A DNA stretch of 62,592 nt. It comes from Alistipes sp. UBA934. Its GTDB lineage: Bacteria > Bacteroidota > Bacteroidia > Bacteroidales > Rikenellaceae. Positions 40,440-48,878 of this stretch are shown in pieces. The stretch covers positions 1-62,592 of the forward strand of contig DBDK01000006.1 of the NCBI GenBank assembly GCA_002293535.1, written 5' to 3'. The notes beneath the pieces were generated by a model. It saw only the letters and a program-made list of their open reading frames with translations, ran no database searches and had not been told where the DNA came from. A program made the translations under genes and the position numbers. How positions within the stretch are numbered: the first letter of the stretch is position 1; every line of letters starts with the position of its first letter.

Positions 40440-41237
40440 TTATTTATGAACGATATATAAAATTTCTTTTCGCAGCCCGTAAAGGCTTCGTTCGTCAGTA
40501 GTGAGGTGTGCAAGATAATCAATTTCTTCGACATTCCAACCGGCGTGGCGCAGACGATCGGCATAATCGTGTCCATAAATACGTCGGTGGTCGTACTGAC
40601 CGAAAATTTTTGTTCGCCCGACCGGATCGGTGATCGAATCGTCCTCGAAGGTTTCCGTGCGGGCCTCGTCGATGGGAACAAGGAGGACGCCCCAGCCGCC
40701 CGGTCGGGTCACGCGGCGCAATTCGCGCATAGCGAGAAGATCGTCGAGAACGTGCTCCAAAACGTGATTGCACATCACCACATCGAAGCTCGCATCCTCG
40801 AAAGGCAATGCCTGAACATCTGCGCGCACCTTGGCCAGCGGACTTTCCAAGTCGGCGGTCACATAGTTTTCGGGCGGAAAGATCTTTTCGAACTTTCGAG
40901 AGAGGCAAACTTCGGGGGCGATGTGCAAAAGTCGAAGAGCGGTCGTGGGCTCCGCGGCGCTTTGCAGCAGGTCAGTTTGGCGCTCAATCCATAACCATAA
41001 AAGACGATGACGTTCGAGGGCCAGGCAGTTGGGACACAGGGCGTTGGGCCGCGTTTCGACGTATCCGTAAGGCATAAACTTACGATAACGCGCGCCACAC
41101 AGAGGACACTGGACGCCGTGACCGCTACCTTTTTGGCCTCGTCCAACGGAATAGAAAAGGCCGATCAGGGGAGCCGTCAAGCCCGCAAGCCTTTGGAGGA
41201 GAGGGCGAGGGAAAAGATTCAGAATGAGCCTAATCAT
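40440..41237 (-). CDS. Class I SAM methyltransferase with N-terminal zinc knuckles (265 aa)
   Basis: Residues 44-71 have two CxxC pairs (CPLC at 44-47, CPNC at 68-71) that should bind Zn. The Rossmann methyltransferase fold follows: LRLLHIAPE (motif I, degenerate, lacking the usual GxGxG), VTADLESP (acidic residue for SAM ribose), FDVVMCNHVLEHV (motif IV region) and LRRVTRPGGWGVLLVP. Substrate unknown. Overlaps xseB by 8 bp and is last of a four-gene unit with xseA. Confidence 0.87.
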   Translation of the reverse strand: MIRLILNLFPRPLLQRLAGLTAPLIGLFYSVGRGQKGSGHGVQCPLCGARYRKFMPYGYVETRPNALCPNCLALERHRLLWLWIERQTDLLQSAAEPTTALRLLHIAPEVCLSRKFEKIFPPENYVTADLESPLAKVRADVQALPFEDASFDVVMCNHVLEHVLDDLLAMRELRRVTRPGGWGVLLVPIDEARTETFEDDSITDPVGRTKIFGQYDHRRIYGHDYADRLRHAGWNVEEIDYLAHLTTDERSLYGLRKEILYIVHK

Positions 41238-41430
41238 CGTTGCCCAATACTTCTCCGACCGCTTTTTCTACCTTGGCCAAGCGCGATTTACACCACTTTA
41301 TCAGCTCCGTAGCACGCTTGACCTGGGTTGCCAGAGTGTCCACATCGAGCGTTCCGTCGGAAAAACCGGCCAAAATCTGTTCGACTTCGCCGATAGCTTC
41401 AGCGTAACTTTTCGGTTGTTTTTCTGCCAT
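41230..41430 (-). CDS. xseB: Exodeoxyribonuclease VII small subunit (66 aa)
   Basis: Small helical protein with the XseB pattern KSYAEAIGEVEQILAGFSDGTLDVDTLATQVKRATELIKWCKSRLAKVEKAVGEVL. It binds XseA in multiple copies to form the ssDNA-specific exonuclease VII. Here it is separated from xseA by an intervening membrane-methyltransferase gene, which it overlaps by 32 bp. Confidence 0.93.
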   Translation of the reverse strand: MAEKQPKSYAEAIGEVEQILAGFSDGTLDVDTLATQVKRATELIKWCKSRLAKVEKAVGEVLGNDD

Positions 41431-42013
41431 AATATCTTCTTGTTCTGCTTTTATAATTTTGGTAAGCCGGGCCGAAAGTTTTGGCCATAAATCTCTCTTC
41501 CTGAAGTGTTTGCAAGTGGAGCATTACGATCGCACAAAGGGTGAACGCGAGCAAAACCCAGTTGAAAAACATCGCACACAACCCGGCATACAGAAGGTCG
41601 AATCCTAAAAACGCCGGGTTGCGGCCGAAGCGAAAAATCCCGCTTGTCACCAGCTCCGTTCGGTCTTCGGCAGGAATTCCGGCGCGCCAACTGTCGCGCA
41701 TTTCGTGCACCGCCAAGCCGAAAACTACGACTCCGCCGATACCGATGACCGCTCCTGCGATGCGCAAAGGCAGGCAGGCCGCGGGGAAGAGCCAGCTCGG
41801 AGTGCCCTTACCGTACAAAAAAATGCTCGCCACCTCGGCAGCCACTACGGCGAACGTCGCCAGTTTCATAACGAACTCGACGGCGATAACCTTACGAGGT
41901 TTTCCGCCCCAGGCGAGCTGGTCCGTTCGGATTCCCTGCCGCCGCTGAGCAACCATCTTGCCGAAATAGATCGCATAGAACGAAATCAAAATGGCTATTC
42001 CGACAAGTCTCAT
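41399..42013 (-). CDS. ICMT/PEMT-family membrane methyltransferase (204 aa)
   Basis: Five or so hydrophobic segments and the C-terminal SAM-binding signature of the isoprenylcysteine carboxyl methyltransferase family: VTSGIFRFGRNPAFLGFDLLYAG near residue 128 and EERFMAKTFGPAYQNYKSRTRRY at the C terminus (FG.xYxxYxxRxxRf). Bacterial members methylate small lipids or unknown substrates. The ATG overlaps the xseA stop by 4 bp and the 3' end overlaps xseB by 32 bp, so it is firmly embedded in the xse unit. Confidence 0.9.
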   Translation of the reverse strand: MRLVGIAILISFYAIYFGKMVAQRRQGIRTDQLAWGGKPRKVIAVEFVMKLATFAVVAAEVASIFLYGKGTPSWLFPAACLPLRIAGAVIGIGGVVVFGLAVHEMRDSWRAGIPAEDRTELVTSGIFRFGRNPAFLGFDLLYAGLCAMFFNWVLLAFTLCAIVMLHLQTLQEERFMAKTFGPAYQNYKSRTRRYYGRKTTEKLR

Positions 42014-43176
42014 TTTGCGGTTACTTTAAGGGTGCCTTTATGAAGGGTGATGTCGAGCGGCTGGCCTTTTACGATTTTTGCCGCGTCCAGAACTGCTTTA
42101 CCGTCGGCACGAACGATCGCGTATCCGAGAGCAAGGATATTTTCCGGTCTGCGAAGAGAAACGGTTCTCTCGAAAAGGGCAAGGCGATGCCCCTCTTTTA
42201 GGAAAACCTCACCGGTGCGGCGTGCGATCTCCCCGCTAAGGCGCTGAAGCCGAAGTTCCAAGGTGCGAGTGAGCTCTACGGCCTCAGCCGCAACAACACG
42301 TGCAAGACTCTCCAGCTGCAACCATTCGGTTTCCAGTCCTTCGCCAAGCCAAACCGCAACGGCAGTGGGAGTCTTGAGCTCCAGAGCGGCAACCATATCG
42401 GCTATGCTGCGGTCTTTGTCGTGGCCGATGCCCGTCGCGACGGGAAGAGGAAACTGGGCAATGTGGGAAGCAAGCCTGTAACTGTCGAACGCAGAGAGGT
42501 CGCTGGCAGAACCCCCACCGCGGATGATGACGACAATGTCGAAATCGTCGGCCCTCTCGGCAATAGTTTCGAGTACGGATACGATGGAAGTCTCGCTGGA
42601 AGAGCCCTGCATCACAGCTTCGAAAAGAGTAACCTCGAACCGGAACGGAAAACGAGAAAGCTCCTGCACGAAGTCGCGAAAGCCTGCCGCCGAAGATGAC
42701 GAAACAACTGCAATACGCTGAACCAAATAGGGAAAACCCAACTCGCGGTTCATATCCCAAACTCCGTCGGCCTTAAGGCGGGCAATGGTGGCAAGGCGCT
42801 GCTGCTCGCGATCACCTAGGGTGTAAGAGGGGTCGATGTCGTTAATTACGAGCGAAAAGCCATACAACTCGTGATACGTCACAACGACTTTGAGCAGAAC
42901 TTTCATACCCGACGCGAGATCGTCGCCGGTGATACCGCGGAAATAGGCTGAAAGCGATGCCCAAGTACCCCGCCAGGCCACAGCGCGTGCTGCAGCCTTG
43001 ACTGTCGCAGCCTTGCCGGCACCCTTCTCCACCAACTCGAAATAGCAATGGCCGGCCCCGTTCACTTTCAGTTCCGCAACCTCCGCTACCACCCATACAG
43101 GAACAGGAAAAACTCCGTCGAGCGCTCGCACGACCCGCGTCTGCAACTCGCTCAAAGATATATGCGAAGTGTTCAC
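42010..43176 (-). CDS. xseA: Exodeoxyribonuclease VII large subunit (388 aa)
   Basis: An N-terminal OB-fold (SLSELQTRVVRALDGVFPVPVWVVAEV, then YFRGITGDDLASGMKVLLKVVVTYHELYGFSLVI) precedes the catalytic domain: IAVVSSSSAAGFRDF, VIIRGGGSASDLSAFDSYRLA and GIGHDKDRSIADMVA. Processes ssDNA in repair together with XseB. Start is taken as GTG at 43176, 5 nt from a -7 box; TTG at 43179 is equally possible. It is a little shorter than typical (about 400-450). Confidence 0.95.
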   Translation of the reverse strand: MNTSHISLSELQTRVVRALDGVFPVPVWVVAEVAELKVNGAGHCYFELVEKGAGKAATVKAAARAVAWRGTWASLSAYFRGITGDDLASGMKVLLKVVVTYHELYGFSLVINDIDPSYTLGDREQQRLATIARLKADGVWDMNRELGFPYLVQRIAVVSSSSAAGFRDFVQELSRFPFRFEVTLFEAVMQGSSSETSIVSVLETIAERADDFDIVVIIRGGGSASDLSAFDSYRLASHIAQFPLPVATGIGHDKDRSIADMVAALELKTPTAVAVWLGEGLETEWLQLESLARVVAAEAVELTRTLELRLQRLSGEIARRTGEVFLKEGHRLALFERTVSLRRPENILALGYAIVRADGKAVLDAAKIVKGQPLDITLHKGTLKVTAK

Positions 43177-43181
43177 CAATG

Positions 43182-43209
43182 CAAAAATAGGAAATTTTCA
43201 CTAACTTTG
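43182..43209. promoter_or_regulatory. Overlapping divergent promoters of xseA and prfA
   Basis: On minus, TATTTTTG (complement of 43182-43189) lies 5 nt from the xseA GTG. On plus, TAACTTTG (43202-43209) lies 9 nt from the prfA ATG. Only 42 bp separate the two coding regions, so the -33 regions overlap the opposite -7 boxes. Both messages would be leaderless or nearly so. Confidence 0.65.
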
Positions 43210-43218
43210 CCACCGACT

Positions 43219-44304
43219 ATGGCAGATAACATTATACTTGGGCGGCTGGAAGGGCTGAGGGCGAAATACGACGAACTACAGGCACAGATGACTGAGCCCG
43301 ACGCGATGAGCGATATGAAGCGATTTGTGGCTCTTAACAAAGAATACAAGGAGCTGGGCCCCATTATAGAGGCGAGCGAGAAATATCGGATGGCCTGGGG
43401 AAATCTCGCCGATGCGAGGGACGTGATGGCTAACGAAAAGGACGAGGAGTTCAGAGAAATGGCGCGAGAAGAGATCGCAACGCTGGAGCCTGAACTTGAG
43501 CGCCTTGAGGAGGAGATCAAACTGCTGCTGATACCGAAAGACCCACAGGACGAAAAGAATGCGATCCTGGAAATTCGCGGTGGCACGGGCGGTGACGAAG
43601 CGGCGATTTTTGCAGGAGATCTCTACCGGATGTACACCCATTATATCGAGAACCGGGGCTGGAAATACGAGGTGAACTCGATAAGCGAAGGGTCGTCGGG
43701 AGGATATAAAGAAGTGGTACTGAAGGTGATAGGACAGGGAGTTTATGGCGTACTAAAGTACGAGAGCGGGGTTCACCGCGTGCAAAGAGTGCCACAGACG
43801 GAAACCCAGGGGAGAGTGCATACGTCGGCGGCATCCGTGGCGGTGCTTCCGGAGGCCGAGGAGTTCGATATAGAGCTAAATATGAACGACATACGTAAGG
43901 ACACGTTCTGTTCTTCAGGGCCCGGAGGCCAGAGTGTGAACACGACCTATTCGGCAATTCGCCTGACCCATATACCAACGGGGATTGTCGTTCAATGTCA
44001 AGACCAAAAGTCGCAGTTAAAGAACTTCGATAAGGCGCTGGAGGAGCTGAGGACGCGTATTTTCAACCTCGAATACCAGAAATATCTCGACGAGATCGCC
44101 GGAAAACGCAAGACAATGGTTTCGACGGGTGACAGAAGCGCCAAAATTCGCACGTACAACTATCCGCAAGGGCGAATCACGGACCACAGAATCGGCTATA
44201 CGATATACAATCTGGGGCCGTTTATGGATGGCGATATTCAGGATATGCTCGACCAGTTGGTGGTGGCGGAGAATGCGGAGAGATTAAAAGAGGCCTCCTT
44301 ATGA
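43219..44304 (+). CDS. prfA: Peptide chain release factor 1 (361 aa)
   Basis: Recognises UAA and UAG. Visible are the N-terminal helical domain, the PCRF domain, the recognition tripeptide region VQRVPQTETQGRVHTS (PQT at 192-194, RF1-type PxT rather than SPF of RF2) and the catalytic GPGGQSVNTT with GGQ at 236-238. The ATG at 43219 is right after the promoter; upstream codons in the frame overlap xseA. Its stop TGA is followed directly by an interspersed repeat. Confidence 0.97.
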   Translation: MADNIILGRLEGLRAKYDELQAQMTEPDAMSDMKRFVALNKEYKELGPIIEASEKYRMAWGNLADARDVMANEKDEEFREMAREEIATLEPELERLEEEIKLLLIPKDPQDEKNAILEIRGGTGGDEAAIFAGDLYRMYTHYIENRGWKYEVNSISEGSSGGYKEVVLKVIGQGVYGVLKYESGVHRVQRVPQTETQGRVHTSAASVAVLPEAEEFDIELNMNDIRKDTFCSSGPGGQSVNTTYSAIRLTHIPTGIVVQCQDQKSQLKNFDKALEELRTRIFNLEYQKYLDEIAGKRKTMVSTGDRSAKIRTYNYPQGRITDHRIGYTIYNLGPFMDGDIQDMLDQLVVAENAERLKEASL

Positions 44305-44325
44305 GCCGGAACGCCGGCAGCGATT
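44305..44325 (+). repeat. Interspersed palindromic repeat, copy D (short form)
   Basis: GCCGGAACGCCGGCAGCGAT begins at the base after the prfA TGA and reaches to 6 bp before the pyrF ATG. Identical to copy C between ftsY and rimO. Confidence 0.8.
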
Positions 44326-44330
44326 ATTTT

Positions 44331-45158
44331 ATGACACGCAAAAATTTATACGAGCGAATCAGAGCGAAGCGAAGCTTTCTGTGTGTGGGATTGGATACGG
44401 ATGTGAGAAAACTGCCGGAGGGGATGCAAGGGAGAGAGGAGCCGCTTTTTGAGTTCAATCGCCAAATCGTCGATGCCACAGCGCCTTATGCCGTGGCGTT
44501 CAAACCCAATCTGGCGTTTTATGAAGCGCACGGGGCGCGGGGAGTGGAGCAATTTGAGAAAACCTGCCGCTATATTCGCGAAAAATATCCCGAAATCCTG
44601 ATCATAGCCGATGCAAAACGGGGAGACATAGGCAATACAAGCGAGATGTACGCGAGGACGTTTTTCGAAGGAAATGGTGCTGGAGGCTGGCTGGCCGATG
44701 CCGTAACGCTCGCGCCATATATGGGTCGGGATACTGTGGAACCGTTTCTGAAATATGAAGGAAGGTGGGCGGTGATTCTCGCGCTGACGAGCAACCCAAG
44801 CGCAGACGATTTCGAGACGCTACGATTGGAAGGTGGTGAAGCATTGTGGCAGAGAGTGTTGAAAACGGCGTCGGGATGGGGAACCCCCGATAATACGATG
44901 TTCGTGGTGGGTGCTACGAGGGCAGAAATGCTGGCAGAGGTGCGAAAGATAGTACCGGATCATTTTTTACTTGTACCGGGAGTGGGAGCCCAGGGAGGGA
45001 GTCTGGAAGAAGTGGCACGATACGGAATGAATGCAGAGTGCGGCCTGCTGGTAAACTCTTCGAGAGGAATAATTTATGCCTCGTCGGGAGAAGATTTTGC
45101 AGAAGCTGCCGCATCCGAAGCCCGCAAAATGGCCGAGGAGATGGGCGGGTTGCTTTAA
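44331..45158 (+). CDS. pyrF: Orotidine-5'-phosphate decarboxylase (275 aa)
   Basis: Last step of UMP synthesis. It belongs to the longer (about 270-residue) PyrF type: SFLCVGLDTD near residue 14, the catalytic ADAKRGDIGNTS near 87-98, and the C-terminal phosphate loop LLVNSSRGIIYAS. The ATG at 44331 gives the usual N terminus MTRKNLYERI. An ATG at 44301 in the same frame would add ten residues encoded by the repeat and overlap the prfA stop, and is less likely. Convergent with a 55-aa gene (4-bp overlap of stops). Confidence 0.95.
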   Translation: MTRKNLYERIRAKRSFLCVGLDTDVRKLPEGMQGREEPLFEFNRQIVDATAPYAVAFKPNLAFYEAHGARGVEQFEKTCRYIREKYPEILIIADAKRGDIGNTSEMYARTFFEGNGAGGWLADAVTLAPYMGRDTVEPFLKYEGRWAVILALTSNPSADDFETLRLEGGEALWQRVLKTASGWGTPDNTMFVVGATRAEMLAEVRKIVPDHFLLVPGVGAQGGSLEEVARYGMNAECGLLVNSSRGIIYASSGEDFAEAAASEARKMAEEMGGLL

Positions 45159-45322
45159 TCTGCCTGCCCTGGCGGCTGAAACTTCTCGATCCTGTCCCGG
45201 ATCGCCTCGCCGGCCTCTTTTTTTACGAAAGCCCAACGTACCGCAATACCGATCAAAAGAACGGCGATCAGCGCCAACATCCATCGCTCGGCAGGCGAGC
45301 GGTTACGAAGCCATTTAAGCAT
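45155..45322 (-). CDS. Hidden small membrane protein after purE (55 aa)
   Basis: Starts MLKWLRNRSPAERW, with one hydrophobic segment MLALIAVLLIGIAVRWAF (residues about 15-32) and a charged C-terminal tail ending KFQPPGQAD. Its ATG shares one base with the purE stop (TGATG), a hallmark of translational coupling, and its stop overlaps the pyrF stop region on the other strand. The hydrophobic-then-amphipathic pattern and coupling argue that it is real. Function unknown. Confidence 0.65.
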   Translation of the reverse strand: MLKWLRNRSPAERWMLALIAVLLIGIAVRWAFVKKEAGEAIRDRIEKFQPPGQAD

Positions 45323-45834
45323 CAGTTAGTCTTGAAAGGAAACTTGACGGCGGCCAGGTCGGCGTTGGCTTTTTCGATCTTGGAGGCCAGGGAAGTTTTG
45401 AACTCCGAAAGGCGGGCGCGAAGGGACTCGTCGTCGGTGGCAAGGATCTGGCAAGCGAAGATGGCGGCGTTCTGAGCGCCGTCGATAGCCATAGTGGCCA
45501 CGGGAATTCCGGAAGGCATCTGAACGATAGACAACAGCGAATCGAGACCGTTAATCGAGTTGGAGGAGCGGATAGGAACACCGATTACCGGCAACACAGT
45601 GGAAGCGGCGATGACTCCGGGAAGATGAGCCGCCCCGCCGGCCGCAGCGATGATCACCTCGATACCGCGAGATGCCGCCCTCTCGGCGAACAATGCAACC
45701 TGAGCCGGCGTGCGGTGGGCAGACAGAGCATTGATTTCGTAAGGAACTGACACAGAATCTAAAAACTTGGCCGCAGCCTCCATCACGGGCAGATCCGACG
45801 TGCTACCCATTATTATACTTACGCGTGGTGTCAT
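45322..45834 (-). CDS. purE: N5-carboxyaminoimidazole ribonucleotide mutase PurE (170 aa)
   Basis: Purine synthesis enzyme converting N5-CAIR to CAIR. Class I PurE pattern: VSIIMGSTSDLPVM at the N terminus, SAHRTP with the catalytic His near residue 40, AAAGGAAHLPGVIAA and the VIGVPIRS segment. Length is normal. On the minus strand, coupled to the downstream 55-aa membrane protein. Confidence 0.96.
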   Translation of the reverse strand: MTPRVSIIMGSTSDLPVMEAAAKFLDSVSVPYEINALSAHRTPAQVALFAERAASRGIEVIIAAAGGAAHLPGVIAASTVLPVIGVPIRSSNSINGLDSLLSIVQMPSGIPVATMAIDGAQNAAIFACQILATDDESLRARLSEFKTSLASKIEKANADLAAVKFPFKTN

Positions 45835-45844
45835 AGATTTTTCA

Positions 45845-45852
45845 TATATTTG
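45845..45852 (+). promoter_or_regulatory. -7 box of hpt
   Basis: TATATTTG, 11 nt upstream of the hpt ATG, giving a very short leader. It is divergent from purE, whose start is 10 bp away, so the two purine genes share this region. Confidence 0.65.
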
Positions 45853-45863
45853 CAGACAAAGTT

Positions 45864-46421
45864 ATGAAAAAAACTGTAAAACTGCACGATCGCACTTTTC
45901 GTGTGATGATACCGGCCGACGAGCTCGACCGAGCCATAGACCGTGTGGCTACACTCATAAACGCCGACTATGCCGATAAGGTGGGGGAAGGGGAAACACC
46001 TCTGTTCCTGGGAGTTCTGAACGGTGCGTTTATGTTTATGTCGGAGCTGATGAAAAAAGTGGAGTTCAACTGTGAGCTCTCGTTCGTCAAACTGGCCTCG
46101 TACAGCGGGATGGGCTCGACGGGAAAGGTGTCGGAGCTCATCGGACTACGTAATAATGTGGAAGGAAGGCACGTGATCATTGTCGAGGACATTGTGGATA
46201 CGGGAGAGAGTATGGAACACCTGCTACGTTCGCTGGAGGGTCACAAGCCGGCCAGCGTAGAGATCGTGACGCTGTTTTTTAAGCCCGGAGCATTCAAAAA
46301 AAACTTTCCGGTTAAGTACAGGGCGCTGGAGATAGGAAACGAATTCATTGTCGGTTTTGGGCTGGATTACAACGAACTGGGGCGCAATTTCAAGGACATT
46401 TATGTTGTTACCAATAATTGA
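45864..46421 (+). CDS. hpt: Hypoxanthine phosphoribosyltransferase (185 aa)
   Basis: Purine salvage: hypoxanthine/guanine plus PRPP to IMP/GMP. The type I PRTase core is present, with the PRPP motif VIIVEDIVDTGES near residues 108-120, the substrate loop LGVLNGAFMFMSEL, the flexible loop LASYSGMGSTGKV, and the C-terminal hood IGNEFIVGFGLDYNE. Divergent from purE. Its 3' end overlaps queE by 20 bp. Confidence 0.94.
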   Translation: MKKTVKLHDRTFRVMIPADELDRAIDRVATLINADYADKVGEGETPLFLGVLNGAFMFMSELMKKVEFNCELSFVKLASYSGMGSTGKVSELIGLRNNVEGRHVIIVEDIVDTGESMEHLLRSLEGHKPASVEIVTLFFKPGAFKKNFPVKYRALEIGNEFIVGFGLDYNELGRNFKDIYVVTNN

Positions 46422-47028
46422 GGAGTTCTATACGCTTCAGGGTGAGGGGGCGCAAACGGGCAGGGCGGCATACTTTGTGAGGCTGGGCGGGTGCGATGTG
46501 GGTTGCAGCTGGTGCGATGCAAAGGAGACCTGGAAAGCAGGGGTGCATCGGATGGTGGAGGTGGCTGAAACTGTGGCAAGGGCAGCGGCTGTGCCGGCAA
46601 AAGCGGTGGTGATTACAGGAGGTGAACCGCAGATGTATCCACTGGGAGAGCTCTGTGAGGCGCTAAAGGCGGAAGGGATAGAAATTTTTCTGGAAACATC
46701 GGGCTCGCACCCCTTCAGCGGGAAGTTCGACTGGGTGTGTCTGTCACCGAAGCGCCGACAACCGCCATTGGATGAGGCTTGGGCGCACGCGGACGAGCTG
46801 AAAGTGATAGTGGAGGGGAAGGATGATCTGCGCTGGGCGGAAAAGTGTGCGGAAAGAGTGGAGAGAGCGAGAGTGGAGGGTGTTCGAGCAAATAAGGATG
46901 TGAGGTTATTTCTACAACCCGAATGGAGTCGCAGGGAAGAAGTGATGCCGATGATAGTGGACTACATAAAAGAAAATCCGCGCTGGAGAATCTCGCTCCA
47001 GTCGCACAAATATATGCGCATACCGTGA
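46402..47028 (+). CDS. queE: 7-carboxy-7-deazaguanine synthase (208 aa)
   Basis: Radical SAM enzyme of the queuosine pathway making CDG from CPH4. Start at the ATG overlapping hpt (MLLPIIEEFYTLQGEG). The cluster cysteines are Cys31, Cys35, Cys38 (CDVGCSWCDA); VVITGGEPQM, and the C-terminal KYMRIP ending are typical. Other queuosine genes are not adjacent. Its TGA overlaps the GTG of the next gene. Confidence 0.93.
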   Translation: MLLPIIEEFYTLQGEGAQTGRAAYFVRLGGCDVGCSWCDAKETWKAGVHRMVEVAETVARAAAVPAKAVVITGGEPQMYPLGELCEALKAEGIEIFLETSGSHPFSGKFDWVCLSPKRRQPPLDEAWAHADELKVIVEGKDDLRWAEKCAERVERARVEGVRANKDVRLFLQPEWSRREEVMPMIVDYIKENPRWRISLQSHKYMRIP

Positions 47029-47336
47029 AAGAGGGAGAGAAGGGCTGGCTCGGCAGGAGTCTGGGATGGGTGAACGGACCATCACGGGCAGTGGCTTTTG
47101 CGGTGCTGCTGGTACTGATTGTGCTTTTCGGAAGGGATGTGATCGCGTCCTTGCAGGTTCGTGCGGAGATACGGAACCTGCAAAAACGCAAAACACAATT
47201 GGAAGCAGGCATAACCGAAGACAGCCTGTTGCTGAAAAATCTGGACGACCCCGCGTTCCTGGAGAAGTACGCGCGCGAAAATTACCTGATGAGAAAGCAG
47301 GGCGAAGATGTCTATTACCTGATTACGCGACCCTGA
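47025..47336 (+). CDS. Septum formation initiator, DivIC/FtsB family (103 aa)
   Basis: GTG start overlapping the queE stop (GTGA). One transmembrane helix (AFAVLLVLIVLFG, residues about 24-36) is followed by a periplasmic coiled coil (LQVRAEIRNLQKRKTQLEAGI) and the family motif DPAFLEKYARENYLMRKQGEDVYYL. Such proteins bridge FtsL and FtsQ/DivIB in the divisome. It converges on the broken M56 gene, with a 22-bp overlap. Confidence 0.88.
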   Translation: MKEGEKGWLGRSLGWVNGPSRAVAFAVLLVLIVLFGRDVIASLQVRAEIRNLQKRKTQLEAGITEDSLLLKNLDDPAFLEKYARENYLMRKQGEDVYYLITRP

Positions 47337-48878
47337 GGCTCGACGGCATAGTTATCCAAAACAATGCCGTCATATCGGGTCTCACCGCTCGACCATTCGA
47401 TGGGAACAGCCTCGAAACTTTCGGGCTCGAAGAAATTTACCGTCTTAATGTTCTCGTCGAGAGGCGGAAAAACGAGCGTCTGGAGAACCACCTTACCCAT
47501 ATAACCACGAATGATACCGAGGCGTCCGACCTGCTGATCGCCCTCGATGTCGCGAATCATATATCGGTCACCACTCTGAGGATCGACAAGGCAAGTGTCA
47601 TTACCCCAAAATACCCAATACCAGTTACTGTAAACAGGCTGGACGCGAGTGATACGGGTCTCGGTCTTATTACGCTCGATGCTGACGATGTGCATCGGGT
47701 TGAGCCTTTGACCGTTGCGAGGCATACCGTCGTAAAATACCATCTTGGCCGGATCGAGCAGCATACCGTCGAAACGGTTGAAGTAGTCGATCTCGGTCTC
47801 GGCGACAGGATAACCATCGACGCCGAGGAGAGTGCCGTCCTTACCGACTGAGAGGCCATAGCGGGAATAGTCCTTAGAAGGGAAATCCTTGGTGGTGAAA
47901 GGATGGCTGAAAGGCTGACCGAACTGCTTACCGGCGGAAGTTTCGGTGTCGGGCTTGGATTGAGAACCGGTGGCCACGACGTGGCGAGGCGGAGCAGGAC
48001 GGAAAGCGAAAAAGAGAAACAAAGCAGCCGCAAAAGGCACGGTGAGGGCAACGCGAAGAGCGCGCATACGAATTTTGACAGGTGTTTTCATCTTGAGAAA
48101 TCTTTTTTTAGTGATTGAACTGCGAAGGCCGTTGGCAAGAGAGAGGATCACGCCGGCTGTGTCCTCCAAAATGGCCAACATATAGTCTTTCATAGGCACA
48201 CCGCTTTCGAGGGTGCCCTGATCGGCTTCGAACTCGTGAATACTGCGTAACTCCCTGCGAACGATCCAAATAAACGGATCGAACCATAGCAGAAGTGTAA
48301 AGGTTTCCATAAAGGCAAGGTCGATGTAGTGACGCAGGGAAATGTGCTCCCGCTCGTGACCAAGAACGATGGAGAGTTTGGATTGCGAAACGTCGGAACT
48401 GACATAGATCCTGCGACCCACAGAAAAAGCACTCTTAACAAAAGGACTGAAATAGACCGTGGAGCCGAGGATAATCTTTCTCTCGGCCGTGCGCCTTATG
48501 CGCCAAAGTATGAATGTCTACCTTGTGATGGCGAGGCCCATAACCAACACCCCACCAAGGTAGAGAACAAACGCAACCGTGTGGAGAGGAAAAGCAGCAG
48601 CAGGGGGGAGAGGGCGCCGCGAGAAAGACGGCAGGAATATTGTCGGGGGTTTGGATGGGGAGAATAACAGACGACGATCGGGAAGGCTCCACGAAGTGCG
48701 AAAAAGAAGGAACCGGCTGGCCGACCTCGATCGAAACAAGCGAAAAAACGATGCTGAGCAACGGAATGGCAAGCAAGAATACCCGACTCGCCCTCAGGGA
48801 TGACTTGCCTCGGAACAGCGCGAAATAGAATGCCATAATGAGCGCCGACGAGCCAAGTAATTTCAAAAGAATTATCAT
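47315..48878 (-). pseudogene. Broken M56 (BlaR1-like) membrane metallopeptidase gene
   Basis: The 5' part (from the ATG at 48878) has two TM helices (LLKLLGSSALIMAFYFALF, VFLLAIPLLSIVFSLV), then loses frame at a G6 run on plus (48603-48608). Removing one base restores ...FVLYLGGVLVMGLAITR, which meets an in-frame TAG (complement of 48518-48520) and then continues TFILWRIRRTAERKIILG through the zinc motif GHEREHISLRHYID (HExxH) and HEFEAD, to 47315. So one frameshift and one amber codon break an otherwise coherent M56 protein of about 520 residues. Overlaps blaI by 4 bp. Confidence 0.8.
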
